Source: Rutidosis leptorrhynchoides | Taxonomy: Eukaryota > Streptophyta > Magnoliopsida > Asterales > Asteraceae | Direction: 5' to 3' | Assembly: GCF_046630445.1 (NCBI RefSeq) | Contig: NC_092337.1 | Coordinates: 367,108,001 to 367,172,000, forward strand | DNA: 64,000 bases | Part shown: piece by piece, positions 39,091 through 51,223 of the stretch | How positions within the stretch are numbered: the stretch's first letter is position 1 | How the letters are laid out: every line of letters begins with the position of its first letter | Made by a program: the position numbers and the translations under genes | Notes under the pieces: generated by a model | Told to the model about the DNA's origin: nothing | What the model saw: only the letters and a program-made list of their open reading frames with translations | Databases searched by the model: none

Positions 39091-39799
39091 TGTAACAACC
39101 CAACCCTTATGCAACCGAAATATGCAAAAATAAAAAAAAAATTTGTTTGTTCAGCAAATGGCGCGGTGCTTCATATGGCCGCGCGGCGCGCCAAACTGGT
39201 CTGTCCAAAAAGTCTTTAAACGTGAAAAAGATTGGCCACTTCCCGACATATTTAGACGAAACGCTTTTACCCACATCTTCAAATATGTAAAACTAACACG
39301 ATTCAAACATAAAATAAGTTTTACAAAGTGGGGCCCACATCGGCCGTTTTACGAGTTTTATACGAAAGTTTGAGTTTCGACCACATTAGTTTAATTTCCA
39401 AACAAACTACGAGCATGATGTTTGGGGATAAACTACCCAAATCCTAGGCCGAATCCACAAGTAATCCAAGCAAGCAACCAAAAAGGGAAATCATCTAAAT
39501 CCCGAGCATACCCTTGCCACGTCCGCCTCCGCCTCCGAACCTAAAAATGTAAACAACGAGAGGGTAAGTTAATGCTTAGTGAATGCAATACTTATACGCA
39601 TACATACATAATCCAATTACTTGCATACACCTACACAACAACACAATAACATTAGCAAACCGCAATATCGAATAAATGAATAATCGTACGTACAACAAGT
39701 CAACATCATTAGCATAGAGATCTCAACAATAATATACGCCAAATACAAATACGTACAATGCTAATAAAATTACACATCCCAATATACCCAATGTCGACA

Positions 39800-40310
39800 T
39801 TCGACGCGTACGTGGCCGACGAAGAGTAGTAGGTCAAAATCGTTAACTACTCACCACTACGCACCATGAGGCCGACGAAAAGTTCAACCGAAACGTTAAC
39901 ACTTACCTCAATCACAAGGATGGCCGACGAAAAGCGAAACCGCTTCCATCCCACGATAAGTGGCCAACGAAGAGCGGATCCCCAAACAGATAACACTCAC
40001 CACTTACCCCAACACACATATGTGGCCGACGAAGAGCGATAGGTCAAACATTAATCACTCACCACATATCTAAACATACACATGTAGCCGACGAAGAGTG
40101 ATAGGTCATACGTTAATCACTCGCTACATGCCCAAACACACACATACACACGTAGCCGACAAAGAGCGATAGGTCAAACGTTAATCACTCGCCACAAACA
40201 CAAAACGAATATAGCCAACGAAGAGCTATCCACACGGATATCACTCACTATATTTTCCCATCTCAATCGTGGTCCACGAAAAGTGAATCCTAACGGATGT
40301 CACTTACCAC
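39800..40310 (-). repeat. LTR minisatellite with CCGACGAAGAG core
   Basis: About nine units of 45-70 bp containing GGCCGACGAAGAGCGATAGG followed by TCACTCACCAC-like spacers. It occupies the same LTR position as the ACAAGTCGGTGAC array of the plus-strand relative, but with different unit sequence. The right LTR has a matching array at 62990-63550 with one extra unit. Confidence 0.88.
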
Positions 40311-41315
40311 ATCGCATACAAGCAACCAAATTATATACATACGCGTATAAATATTCCACTCACCTTGATTACTTGAAAAGCAATCCCGCTTGAGCTCCTA
40401 ATCATCCAAATGCAAATTACCTAAGTAATTCACAAACAAATAAGCTAAACACTCTAGCTTATGCCCAGAACACCAATAAGTGCAATTTCGACCCATTTGC
40501 ACTTCCAAGCACAAACCGCGCCCAAACTAACCAATAATCACTAACACAAGTGAGAATGGTCCTAATATGCCAATCAAACCCAATCATAGGTGTTAAACAC
40601 CTATCTTGCCCAAAATGACACTTAAATCCTAATTTGACCCATAAGAAGTCAATATCACGCCATTAGCAAGTTTTGACATCAAAACATATTTAACTCGGTT
40701 CTATGCTTCAACTTAATCCATTTTAAGTTTATAAACCTTATTAAATCGGCAATTGAGTCATAATCATCAACAAACCCTAATTTTGACTCTAGTCAAAATT
40801 AGTCAACCATAAGAACCCTAATGGTTTCCAAAACACCAATAATCACTAACACTAGTGATTATACACCATTTACAAGTCTTAAACATGGTTAAATCATTAA
40901 CCAACTCAAAACCCGCCAAATATCAAAATAGCAAGTTTCCATAAACCCTCTTCATCAACCAAATGGGTTTTACAACTAACAATCTCAAACCCTAACTTGA
41001 ATATCAAATCTAACAAATGAAATTCGGAGTTAGAACTTACGAATACTACCAAAACATAGCTAGGAGCGAGATGAACAACTTTAAAACCCGAGCTTTGATG
41101 AGAATCCAACTCCTTCTTCTCCAATTCAAGCTCTCTCACTCTAGAACTCCTCCTCTCTCTCTAGATATGGATGAGAGTGTTTGTGTGGGTGAGAAATGAG
41201 CTCCAATGGAGTTCTAGATCAGTTTTGGTGACCCTAAACCGACCCTAAATGAAAAGACCAAAGTACCCCTCATTTGAACCTTTTAAAAAGGCTGAAAAAT
41301 GCTTTAGGGGCAATC

Positions 41316-41348
41316 GGCGCGCCGCGCCAAAAGGTGGAGCGCCGCTCC
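41316..41348. repeat. GC palindrome pair in minus-strand Gypsy LTR
   Basis: GGCGCGCCGCGCC (41316-41328) and GGAGCGCCGCTCC (41336-41348), 7 bp apart, about 310 bp from the LTR 5' end as in the relative at 29261. Confidence 0.93.
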
Positions 41349-42046
41349 AAACAACTGGAATTTGTGGTCGAGCCCAAAACAGGTATCAGCAACTTGTTTT
41401 GGCCATAACTTTTCGACCCTAACTCCGTTTTCGATGAATCAAATATCGTTGGAAACGTAATAAGATTTCCTTTCCAATGGTAAGGCTTTGAAACATCAAC
41501 ACAAACTTTATTTGGGGTTGAAAAGTTACGTACACACCTTGTCACTTCAGACAACGTCTAGTTTCCTTCGGCGTTCGAGCAAGCAACACGTACCCTTCAT
41601 ACATGCATCGTACACCATAAATACATTATGTACAATAAATATTTGGGTCTTACAACTCTCCCCGACTTAAACTCGATCACGCCCTCGTGATCTTCTCCAC
41701 TTAACCAATCCGGACCTACTCAACGGTCCTCAATCATAAGTCCCAATCCGAACTTTCCTAGACAATTCTTCCCAATGAATCACCTTTAACAACTAAATCG
41801 TCACCCACGATTTATCAAATCCACCAACCGAGCACTAAAACCTTGCTCAATCCCTCACAACGAGAAAAACTCGACCAATCTCGAACCGAGATATCAATTC
41901 CTTAGCGTACCATTACCAAGGACCACGCTAAAAGCGACCAAGTCTCAACCTAAAGTCAACAATCCGAACGTTGAAGATCGAACCACATGAATCCTTACGG
42001 ACCCACCATCGGTGTATAAAACAACTGATAGATCACTCAACACCGG

Positions 42047-42246
42047 ATGAAGTCAGCGGACCCCGTCAACGGTCATGCTTCACCAATATAACACTACACC
42101 CATGATGAAGTCAGCGGACCCCGAAGGTCATGCTTCACCAATCAACAATACCATGATGAAGTCAACGGACCCCGAAGGTCATGCTTCACCAATCAACAAT
42201 ACCATGATGAAGTCAGCGGACCCCGAAGGTCATACTTCACCAATCA
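42047..42246 (-). repeat. Minisatellite of about 51 bp, four copies
   Basis: ATGAAGTCAGCGGACCCCG, GGTCATGCTTCACCAATC and a short spacer repeat four times; the last three copies are nearly identical and the first is diverged. Confidence 0.93.
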
Positions 42247-42620
42247 AGGCCCTTTTAGCCTCGAACAACGAGTAACGTAACATCGTGCTCTGCTACGCCA
42301 TAGTGAATCCTAACGGATACCACTAACCATTCACACAATCGAGCAAGAACCACCTATATCGAACATAGGCACAAAACAAAAATTCTCTAAAAGAGAATCC
42401 GCCACACACACATCCCTTAACCGAGGGATTTCACCTTGCTCGCCAAACACGTCCTTTATCTCTCATCGAGATTTACCACATTACCACCCCGGTGATAATT
42501 CAAATCCAAAAGTACAATTTAACCGAAATTGTATTCTACCACAAATCGACCAAACTAGGTCCCAACACAAGTTTCGGATCTACCATAAGCATTATCCGAA
42601 TTCTCACCCTAAGGTCCCCT

Positions 42621-42650
42621 CGTACGGGAGTATAACTCCCCCACTTGGAA
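42621..42650 (-). promoter_or_regulatory. Internal purine motif with hairpin
   Basis: The minus strand reads CCAAGTGGGGGAGTTATACTCCCG. AAGTGGGGGAG is followed within the same bases by a 6 bp stem GGGAGT/ACTCCC with loop TAT. The plus-strand relative has the same stem with loop TTC at 34074-34088. Confidence 0.75.
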
Positions 42651-43330
42651 CTACGTTCCATATCCACAACTCGTACAATGCTACCAAAAGTAGACTTTAC
42701 CAACAATTGGGTTCACACGACCCATCACCATATCTTGCTCTAATCTTAAGCACCCGAAGGATTTAAATCAATCCTTAAACACTTCGAACGAAAGGTGTAA
42801 CACAATTACACAAATCATACCCCCGCAATCATCCAATTGCTTTAGTTTGTCAAATTCTACATAGTCACTCATGTACCTAAGGGTTTCTCCTAGGTACCCT
42901 AAGTACAATGTAACTGCAACACAATCGGAGTCGAACACCACGCTAGTAGGTATAAAAGAGGCACCTAATGTCGCGTCACGTAGACTCCTTTACCAACATA
43001 CATAGAGATCAACACTCGATTTCTCGGGTTTCATCCCACCCGTCGAACCTCATGGTTCATCAACTTCAACACAAAAGAGAACACGCTCTAACATCCGAAC
43101 ACCAAAACCCACCCATATGGCTTGGTTTAACATTTCCCAAATATCAAGGAATGCTTGGTTGCACCAAGTCTTACGCCCTTCGCCCTACAACCAGACCATC
43201 AACATAGGGTAATTCCACAAGGAACGCTACCCCTCATTACACTACTCACTAACACAAAACGCATTACACAACATCATAAGTACGTTTCAATAAGATAGTC
43301 GAAAAGTACCTGAACACCGTCGTCAGGTTC

Positions 43331-43710
43331 TCATGCATCACCAACTAGATCCGGGCACGCCGACTTTCGGTGTCCCTCCTTTCGACAATTAAAAGAAGTA
43401 ACCTTGTTAGACTTCGCATTCGTACATTCACGCGACAAATGACCCCGTTCCCCGCAATTATAACACGTGGGCACAAAACCACCGGTGCCACTCTTCTTTA
43501 CACTTCCGCCACCCTCGGAAGTGCTCTTACTTTTCTTGTTCGAATGCATCGTAGTCTCGGACTTATGCTTACTAACATCGGGAACACTTTTCCTAAGGAC
43601 AAGCGCCTCAAAACCCTTCGCCATGTCAAACAACTCGTCAAAAGTTTTCACCACGTTTACGCTAATCTTCTCTTGATAACCATCGTTCAAGATTCGATAG
43701 AAGTCTTCCT
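43331..43710 (-). pseudogene. gag: C-terminal part of split Gypsy gag
   Basis: From the insertion border (KEDFYRILNDGYQEKISVNVV) to the stop after PDLVGDA. It covers the end of the gag domain and two zinc knuckles. The first knuckle CYNCGERGHLSREC is intact. The second reads SFNCRKEGHRKSAC, with Ser replacing the first Cys, so it probably cannot bind zinc. The N-terminal part is at 61279-61900, beyond the 17.6 kb insertion. Confidence 0.9.
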
Positions 43711-45999
43711 TGTAGAGACCCCGACAAATCGTCAAGTGACGGCGTCGTCTACGTATGGTCCCATTACATGGTCATAAGCATTTATAACAAAGTTTGACCG
43801 AAAATATGTCGCATTCATTTCATAAAAGGATGTTTCAACGTTTACAAAAGTAATTCCCAAGACAAGTACATATCAAAAGTTATAGTTCATATGAAACGCG
43901 TGCGACATAGTTTAAAGTAGCCAAAAAGACGCTCCACGTATGCAAGTATACACGACATCCAATGCAAGTATCAAAGGTATGTGCGGAAGCATGTATCACC
44001 TAAGTTCAAGGACCTGAGAAAAACATAGAGAATCTATCAACGAAAACGTTGGTGAAATCATAGGTTTAGTAAGTAAGTAAGTGAGTAAGTAAGTTGAACC
44101 ACAAGTGTTGTCACGTTGAAATAAATATAAACCATTCTAAAAGTTGCTATCACGAGCACCCAATTATCAAGGCTTAACTATCACGAAACCCCATTAATAT
44201 AGTGTCTGAACATACACTTATCCCCGAAAATATATTTCATCCGATTAACGGTAGCGAACCGTCCGAATGAGGGTTTGTCAAACCCGTATGGCCACACAAC
44301 ATAAGTTCTCGCTTACACCCTGCAAGTGTAACTAATGATAATTGAATTGAGGCTTTTTGTTCTAACTCGTACGTAGAATGTTTGTTTTCGTACTTGTGTT
44401 CACTTTGTAAAATGAAACGTTTATGTTTTCTCATCCCAAATATAAGTATAAAAGTGTAAAAGTGGAACTATGATCTCATCTTTGATTGCAAGAGCAAATA
44501 AGTACTTCAACAAGTAATGTGCGTAAAGGACAACGCTAGCCTCGACCTAAACAAATAGGTTGTATCAATAACGATAGTCACGAAGGGTCAAAGTTGCTCA
44601 ATTAGTCCTATGGCTCAACACGACTCGGTTATGAAGCATGTGAAGCAAATAGTCAAGTTTCATGCAAGATACATGTATAGAAACAAGTTAGAAAGATTGC
44701 ATAATCAATTGGTTAAGTTTGACAAAAAGTCAAACTTTGGTCGGTCAAAGTCAACGAAAAAGTCAACATGTTCGGGTCGGGTCCCGAACAAATTTTCTAT
44801 GCTAATTATTCATATATAAGTATATTAAAACAAGTTTCATGTGAATCGGAGGTCGGTAGCTAGTCAAACATTTCACGTGAAATGGGACACGGAGGTCAGA
44901 ATCTGTCCAGGTTGTTCTGCGCGCCGCGCGGGGTGAGGTGCGCGCCGCGCCACCTGCTGTTCAGCTATTTTCCTGTTTTTCAAAGATATGCACGAACCAA
45001 AACCAATTCTAACACAACACTTGACCCGCAAATACATATAACGCTTATCATACATCGTTGGAAAGGTGTTTTGACGAGGAATGCAACTAAACACATATCA
45101 TCAATCAAACTTCCACTTATAACAACCAAAAACCGCAATTAATGTTCCTCATTCAATGCATACAAGTCATAAATGCCATTTAATGATTCGGTAACCAAAT
45201 TACATGAACAATATGCCGTTTCGAAGGTAATTAAGCATACAACACAACCTAACACTTACAATTAGCATTTCGTGTCATTTAAAGCATCAAAAGTCCATTT
45301 CTAGTTCATGAAACCCTAACTCAAATTCACCAAATTTCATAATCAAGTTTAGAAGGTTTCTTTAACCAAACCATACATCATAACGAAGCTAGTAACACTA
45401 GAAATAAGATTAAAACATGAACTCTTAGCATCAAACAACATATGAACACTCAAAACTCAAGATTAAGCATGTGAACTTTCAATATGAACTAGTTACATCA
45501 AAATAGCAAGAACAAACATACAAATCACATAACCATACTAGACTTGAGCCATAGACACTAATTAACAACCTTTTAACTCAAAAATCTCAAGAACACATAA
45601 AATTAGTGATTTTAGAAAGTTACCCAAATGCAATGAGATTGGTATGGAATCGAAGAGGAGATCACGAGGAGTTCAAATATGTAATTTGTTTGGCCCGAAG
45701 CTTGATCGATTGAATATGGATGAAGATTTGCTTTTTGATGAATTTAAAGAAAATATGAAAGTAGAGAATAAAAGAGAAAAGAAAATGAAATAAAATGGAG
45801 GTGGAAGATGGTTGACTAGTCAAGTGCTAGTCACCATTTTGGGGTTTTGGCAAAACAAGTCCCTCAAGTCGTAGTCGGGTGCGTTAAATTACCTAAACGA
45901 GATAATTTGAAACGCGTATTAACGGGAGATGTTATAAACATATAACGGAGTTTAAAATAGTTAAACGGAAAAGTAAACGGAAAAAGGCGGGATGTTACA
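43711..45999 (-). mobile_element. 3' LTR of the Tekay-like element
   Basis: Minus-strand 5' end at 45999 (TGTAACATCCCGCC), 3' end at 43711. GC palindrome pair at 44919-44951. A leader-like pyrimidine-rich stretch at about 45655-45800 is followed by the donor-like GGGTAACTTTC at about 45625. Confidence 0.9.
44919..44951. repeat. GC palindrome pair in Tekay-like LTR
   Basis: GCGCGCCGCGCGGG and GCGCGCCGCGCC; the copy in the other LTR (60192-60224) has one base changed (GCACGCCGCGCGGGG). Confidence 0.92.
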
Positions 46000-46033
46000 T
46001 TACCTACTCCTTAAAAGAAATTTCGTCCCGAAA

Positions 46034-47014
46034 TTAAGCATGCGTAGTAATCGTTGTCTTTTCCTCTGAATCCGACGGTTCCGGAATCGGAAATAGATGA
46101 GGGTATTTCTTTCGCATTTGATCTTCCCTTTCCCAAGTAAACTCGGGTCCTCTTTTGGCGTTCCATCGGACCTTAACAATCGGGATCCGGCTCTGTTTTA
46201 ATTCCTTCTCGACGTAGTCCACAACTTCAACCGGTTCCTCCACAAAATGAAGTTTGTCATTAATAGTAAGTTCCTCGAGAGGGACGACGATATCGGGCTC
46301 GGCAAGACATTTCTTCAAGTTAGATACATGAAAAGTAGGATGGACGGAGCTTAGTTGAGGCGGAAGATCCAAACGATACGCAACGGTTCCAACACGCTCT
46401 AAGATTTCGAAAGGACCAACATACCGCGGATTTAGTTTCCCACGTTTCCCAAAACGGATGACACCTTTCCAAGGTGCGACTTTTAACATGACGCGGTCAC
46501 CGACTTGAAATTCGAGGTCTTTGCGTCTTTTGTCGGTATAGCATTTTTGACGACTCCGGGCCGTCCGAAGCCTATCTCGGATTTGAAGGATCTTCTCGGT
46601 GGTTTCATGAATGAGTTCGGGCCCGGAAATTTGCACGTCACCCACTTCGGCCCAACAAATAGGAGAGCGACATTTTCGGCCATATAATGCTTCAAAAGGT
46701 GCGGCCTTAATACTCGCGTGATAACTATTGTTATAAGAGAACTCAGCGAGAGGTAAGTGCTTGTCCCAAGCTTTTCCAAAATCAACAACACAAGCTCGTA
46801 GCATATCTTCCAAGGTTTGTATTGTACGTTCACTTTGCCCATCGGTTTGAGGATGATATGCGGTGCTCATGTCCAAACGCGTTCCCAACGCTTCTTGTAA
46901 AGTACGCCAAAATCTAGAAACGAAACGACCATCTCGGTCGGAGATAATCGATAAAGGTACACCGTGTCGGGCTACAATCTCCTTAATGTAAAGTCGTGCA
47001 AGTTTCTCCATTTT
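46034..47014 (-). CDS. pol: Integrase C-terminal half of the Tekay-like pol
   Basis: Continues the polyprotein frame across the nested insertion: the frame resumes at [14 protein letters not shown] directly at the GTCGG border. It shows the second and third acidic catalytic residues of the integrase core, IISDRDGRF and DGQSERTIQ. The GPF-like C-terminal domain ([12 protein letters not shown]) and a final chromodomain-like stretch ([16 protein letters not shown]) follow, and the frame stops after TTITTHA at 46034. No internal stop or frameshift was seen. The protein inserts element cDNA; chromodomains guide chromoviral integrases to marked chromatin. Confidence 0.93.
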   Translation of the reverse strand, partial: KMEKLARLYIKEIVARHGVPLSIISDRDGRFVSRFWRTLQEALGTRLDMSTAYHPQTDGQSERTIQTLEDMLRACVVDFGKAWDKHLPLAEFSYNNSYHASIKAAPFEALYGRKCRSPICWAEVGDVQISGPELIHETTEKILQIRDRLRTARSRQKCYTDKRRKDLEFQVGDRVMLKVAPWKGVIRFGKRGKLNPRYVGPFEILERVGTVAYRLDLPPQLSSVHPTFHVSNLKKCLAEPDIVVPLEELTINDKLHFVEEPVEVVDYVEKELKQSRIPIVKVRWNAKRGPEFTWEREDQMRKKYPHLFPIPEPSDSEEKTTITTHA

Positions 47015-47019
47015 GTCGG

Positions 47020-49006
47020 TGATAGTGCTCCAAATGAACATATATTTAGTATCAATATCCCTCCGATATGTAAAGATTTCAGTTGCAATTGTTCCATTTT
47101 CATGTAATATTCATTTATATTAAATAAGTGCGAAGACAAAAGGCGAAAACAACGAATTGAAGACGCAAAGGTCCAAAAAGCTCAAAAGTACAAGATACAA
47201 TTAAAAAGGGTTCAATTTATTGATAAGGAACGTCTAAAAATGACAAGAGTACAAGTTACGAAACGCAAAGTACAAAATATCTCAGCGTACGCAAGGACGT
47301 TCGAAAATCCGGAACCGGTACATGAACCAACTCTCAACGCTCGACGCAACGGAAAAAAAATTACGAGTCTACTATGTATATAAATATAATATAATATATA
47401 AATAATTATAAAAATTATTTATATATTATATATATTTAAATAAAAACCGTCGGCAGCCTTGGATCTTGAACTTGTGGGCTGGTTTTGGAACCTCCGCGAC
47501 TTGCGGAGCTGGAAGGCCAAAATGGCCGCGACTCGCGGAGCAGTGAATTTCAGTTCTGGCTATAAAAGCTCTCGAGTTCTGCATGTAAAATATATAAAAA
47601 ATAAATAATAATAATAATAATAATACTCCATAAGATAATAAATAAATAAATATATATATATAGTATAGATTAGTGTTATATTAGATTAGTTCGGGTTATG
47701 TAAAGGTTATTTTACGGGTTTTTGAAGTCGAAACTCTGTCCGTGTAACACTACGCGATAAATAATCAATGTAAGCTATGTTCTCCTTTTTAAATTAATGT
47801 CTCGTAGCTAAGTTATTATTATGCTTATTTAAAATGAAGTAATCATGATGTTGGGCTAATTACTAAAATTGGGCAATTGGGCTTTGTACCATAATTGGGG
47901 TTTGGACAAAAGAACGACACTTGTGGAAATTAGACTATGGGCTATTAATGGGCTTTATATTTGTTTAACTAAATGATAGTTTGTTAATGTTAATATAAAG
48001 ATCTACAATTGGGCGTCCCTATAAATTACCATTTACACTCAATCGGACACGATGGGCGGGGTATTTATATGTACGAATAATCGTTTATTTAACCGGACAC
48101 GGGAATGGATTAATAGCCACTAGAATAATTAAAACAGGGGTGAAATTACATTCAAGGGTAATTGGTGTAATTGTTAACAAAGTAGTAAAACCTTGGTTTA
48201 CACGCAGTCGATAACCTGGTGTATTCATTAAACAAAGTATTAAAACCTTGTTACAATTCGAATCCCCAATTAGTTGGAATATTTAACTTCGGGTATAATA
48301 ATAATTTGACGAGGACACTCGCACTTTATATTTATGACTGATGGACTGTTATGGACGAAAACCAGACGGACATATTAAATAATCCAGGACAAAGGACAAT
48401 TAACCCATGGGCATAAAACTAAAATCAACACGTCAAACATCATGATTACGGAAGTTTAAATAAGCATAATTCTTTTATTTCATATTTAATTTCCTTTATT
48501 TTATATTTAATTGCACTTCTAATTATCGCACTTTTATTTATTTTATTTTATCGCACTTTTAATTATCTTACTTTTTAATTATCGCAAGTTTATTTTATCG
48601 CACTTTTATTATTCGCAATTTCATTATCGTTATTTACTTTACGCTTTAATTTAAGTCTTGTATTTATTTTATATTTTACATTAGGTTTTAACTGCGACTA
48701 AAGTCTTAAAATCGACAAACCGGTCATTAAACGGTAAACCCCCTTTTATATATTATTTTATATAATTATATATATTTTGTACAAATATAGTTGTTTAAAA
48801 ATATAGTGTGCAATAAGCCCGCTCCCTGTGGAACGAACCGGACTTACTAAAAACTATACTACTCTACGATTAGGTACACTGCCTATAGTGTTGTAGCAAG
48901 GTTTAGGTATATCCCATTTGTAAATAAATAATTAAAACTTGTGTAATTTGTAACGTATTTCGTAGTAAAATATAGTACTATCACGTACCCCCACGCTACA
49001 TCATCA
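47020..49006 (+). mobile_element. 5' LTR of the Athila-type element
   Basis: TGATAGTGCTCC to CTACATCATCA. Contains the palindromic pair at 47492-47540, an AT-rich promoter region (TATATATAGTATAG near 47655), and the donor-like CAATGTAAGCTATG at about 47765-47778. A tract of repeated AATTATCGCACTTTT units runs at about 48510-48650. Confidence 0.93.
47492..47540. repeat. Inverted-repeat pair in Athila-type LTR
   Basis: CTCCGCGACTTGCGGAG (47492-47508) and CCGCGACTCGCGGAG (47526-47540), each a GC-rich hairpin with a short loop, separated by 17 bp that themselves contain GGCCAAAATGGCC. The 3' LTR copy is at 53558-53606. Confidence 0.93.
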
Positions 49007-49012
49007 AGTTTT

Positions 49013-49030
49013 TGGCGCCGCTGCCGGGGA
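49013..49030 (+). promoter_or_regulatory. Primer binding site, tRNA-Asp type
   Basis: TGGCGCCGCTGCCGGGGA six bases after the LTR; one mismatch from the Athila site TGGCGCCGTTGCCGGGGA. Confidence 0.88.
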
Positions 49031-49098
49031 ATCGGTGAAACGCTATATTTTTAATATATATTTGTATAAATATATTTTTAGAAAAACAATATAAAATT

Positions 49099-49102
<4 letters not shown>

Positions 49103-49132
<30 letters not shown>
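49103..49132 (+). repeat. Poly(A) run of about 30 bases
   Basis: Uninterrupted A run in the leader between the primer site and the palindrome pair; length may be unstable or misassembled. Confidence 0.95.
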
Positions 49133-49133
<1 letters not shown>

Positions 49134-49143
49134 GTTTTACATC

Positions 49144-49192
49144 CTCCGCGACTTGCGGAGTTGTAAGGCAAGTGGAACCGCGACTCGCGGAG
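49144..49192. repeat. Inverted-repeat pair in the Athila-type leader
   Basis: CTCCGCGACTTGCGGAG (49144-49160) and CCGCGACTCGCGGAG (49178-49192). The same motifs as in the LTR reappear just downstream of the primer site, with different sequence between them. Confidence 0.93.
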
Positions 49193-50122
49193 CCGCCCTG
49201 ACGAGCTGACAGAAACCCTAAAATCGCATTAATTACGGATTATTATTTATTATTATTTAAACCTAATTAGTTTATTATTAATATAATTTAGTTTTAAGTT
49301 TTAATTAATTAGTTATAATTAATTATATTTAATTTTAATATATAAAAAAATTAATACTTTTATAAAATATAAAAATAAAAATATAAAAATAATATTTTTA
49401 TAAAAATTGTACTTTTTACAACTTTAAGTTTATTTTTATTTGTATAAAAAATAATATTTTTGTGTAATATTTGTATCGTTATTGTTCGTAGCTAGTTTTA
49501 AGTTCTAGTATTTTGCCGTAGCTTATTTTTATTTTTAGATTTTTAGGCTTTGCCGTAAAATCCCTTAAGTGCTTTTTCTTTAGACTAAGATTTAGGTGCT
49601 TTAGAATTTTGCGACGCAGTTTTTAGATTTTAGTGCCTAATTAAGTTATTGCCGTTTTGGATATAGAATTCCTGTAAGCTTTAATACATTTAAGCGCAAC
49701 TTTTTAGATTTAATTTTTAGACTTTTAAGTTTCGACGCGCTCTTTTCTTATTTTTATTTTTCGACGTTTTTTCGACGCGCATTCTTTTTCTTTCTTATTT
49801 CTCAACGCTTTAGTTTTTAGGACTTAGAAATTTTCTCTATTTCTTATCTCAAACGGAAAGAAAAATTATTTAAGTGGTTAAATTAATGGACGTTGACAAT
49901 TTTCTGCTTCGTAGTAATAGTTGGATTTGTTAGTGGCTGAGTTGTGAGCTTCCGATTTAAAGGGTTCTGGCTCCCTGCTGCATCTTTTGGCTATTCGAAA
50001 CGTGGGCAAAAGCAGAAAAGTCTATTAATTGGACAACTTATATAAGTTTTTCTATTTTTATAACTAATAGGATAATTATTAAATGCACCACATTGTAGCT
50101 AAAATTTGGCCATCGCAATAAA

Positions 50123-51223
50123 ATGGAAAATTTTGAAAACAGGGCCTTGGAAACTCTTTTTGAACTCCAAAATCAATTAAATCAATACCCTCAAACGAGT
50201 GTTGATAACAATTCATTCGGTCAATCTTGGATCGCGAACGACGAAACAATAACTGGTTGTGAAATCTGTGGAGATTATCACTCAACATGGGAATGTTACT
50301 ATTACGTTCCTATGGAAAATTACGCACCCACGGAACCTGAATGGAACGATTACGAAGAACACAATTCAAATTGGGATTATTCCCAAGAATATATCCAAAG
50401 TCAACAACCAGAAGACGAGGAAAATTACGTGTCCGAAAATTCTTTAAACATTATAAAAATCAAACTCGAAGAACTCGATGCTCAAAATGAACAAATGAGA
50501 GAGTTTGTAAACCGGCAAGCTGAAACTCTATCAAATTACACACCTGTTGATCTGAGGAGACATGTTCAAAAAAATCCCATATCATCGAATTTTGATGAAT
50601 TCGAGAGCTCCGAAATCACCAACTACCCCGATGATACTTTTTATTCAGTCTTACCAAATTCACAACATATCGACACATTAGCCTTTACCGACAAAATCAT
50701 CAATCCATCAATGGATAAAGAAGAAGTAAGGGTGACAAATTGGTACTCTTGGGAATACGATAACGTTGAAAATTTTACCCCCGAGGCCAAACCAAACTTC
50801 ACCATTCCACAACCTTCCAACACAATATTCTCAATAGACGAGTCATCCACCGGAAATGAACTACGAGCTGTAATAGATAATGACACCTCGAATTTCACCC
50901 AATTGGGTAATAGAGGTGAAAACTTTGATCCTGAGAATAAAAGGAAGGAAATGTTAGGAATTGTCCACCCTATAGAAATATGTATGTCGGTGTATATCGA
51001 TCCATTTGACCAAGAACCAGAAAAGAGACATATCCATTTACTAAAAGCTACACTTAAAAAAGAATTAAGTAGTGACAATCGGGTGGGTCTAAACTTTAAA
51101 CCCATTGATATAATATATACCACCCGAGATGTAAATAACTGGCTCACTATTTTAATTCTTGGAACTTCTTCTACTGACTTCACATATCGTCAGCTAAGTG
51201 TGGGGAAGTTTAACCCTACTTAA
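50123..51223 (+). CDS. Gag-like protein of the Athila-type element, 366 aa
   Basis: The frame starts MENFENRALETLFELQNQL. One zinc-knuckle-like motif, CEICGDYHSTWEC (about residues 46-58, CX2CX3HX4C), sits near the N-terminus, as in the zinc-finger part of Athila gag rather than at the C-terminus as in most gags. The rest is strongly acidic (NDYEEHNSNWDYSQEY, QPEDEENYVSEN) with a short helical stretch (EELDAQNEQMREFVNRQAE). A C-terminal block (HIHLLKATLKKELSSD, NNWLTILIL) matches nothing I know. It lacks a recognisable capsid domain and protease. Probably an N-terminally truncated or reshaped Athila gag kept as a single frame. No disabling change was seen. Confidence 0.7.
   Translation: MENFENRALETLFELQNQLNQYPQTSVDNNSFGQSWIANDETITGCEICGDYHSTWECYYYVPMENYAPTEPEWNDYEEHNSNWDYSQEYIQSQQPEDEENYVSENSLNIIKIKLEELDAQNEQMREFVNRQAETLSNYTPVDLRRHVQKNPISSNFDEFESSEITNYPDDTFYSVLPNSQHIDTLAFTDKIINPSMDKEEVRVTNWYSWEYDNVENFTPEAKPNFTIPQPSNTIFSIDESSTGNELRAVIDNDTSNFTQLGNRGENFDPENKRKEMLGIVHPIEICMSVYIDPFDQEPEKRHIHLLKATLKKELSSDNRVGLNFKPIDIIYTTRDVNNWLTILILGTSSTDFTYRQLSVGKFNPT

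Larger units (their letters stand above)
39091..41654 (-). mobile_element. 3' LTR of the minus-strand Gypsy element
   Basis: 2564 bp. The minus-strand 5' end TGTAAGACCCAAATATTTATTG lies at 41654. GC palindrome pairs lie at 41316-41348 and 39160-39192; the latter is partly destroyed (GGCGCGGTGCTTCATATGG). A minisatellite lies at 39800-40310 and a donor-like TTCGTAAGTTC at about 41042-41033. Confidence 0.9.
41655..43330 (-). other. Non-coding tail of the minus-strand Gypsy interior
   Basis: Contains the purine tract (complement of ACTCTCCCCGACTT at 41655-41668), a minisatellite at 42047-42246 and a hairpin plus internal purine motif at 42621-42650. No protein frame is supported. Confidence 0.65.
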
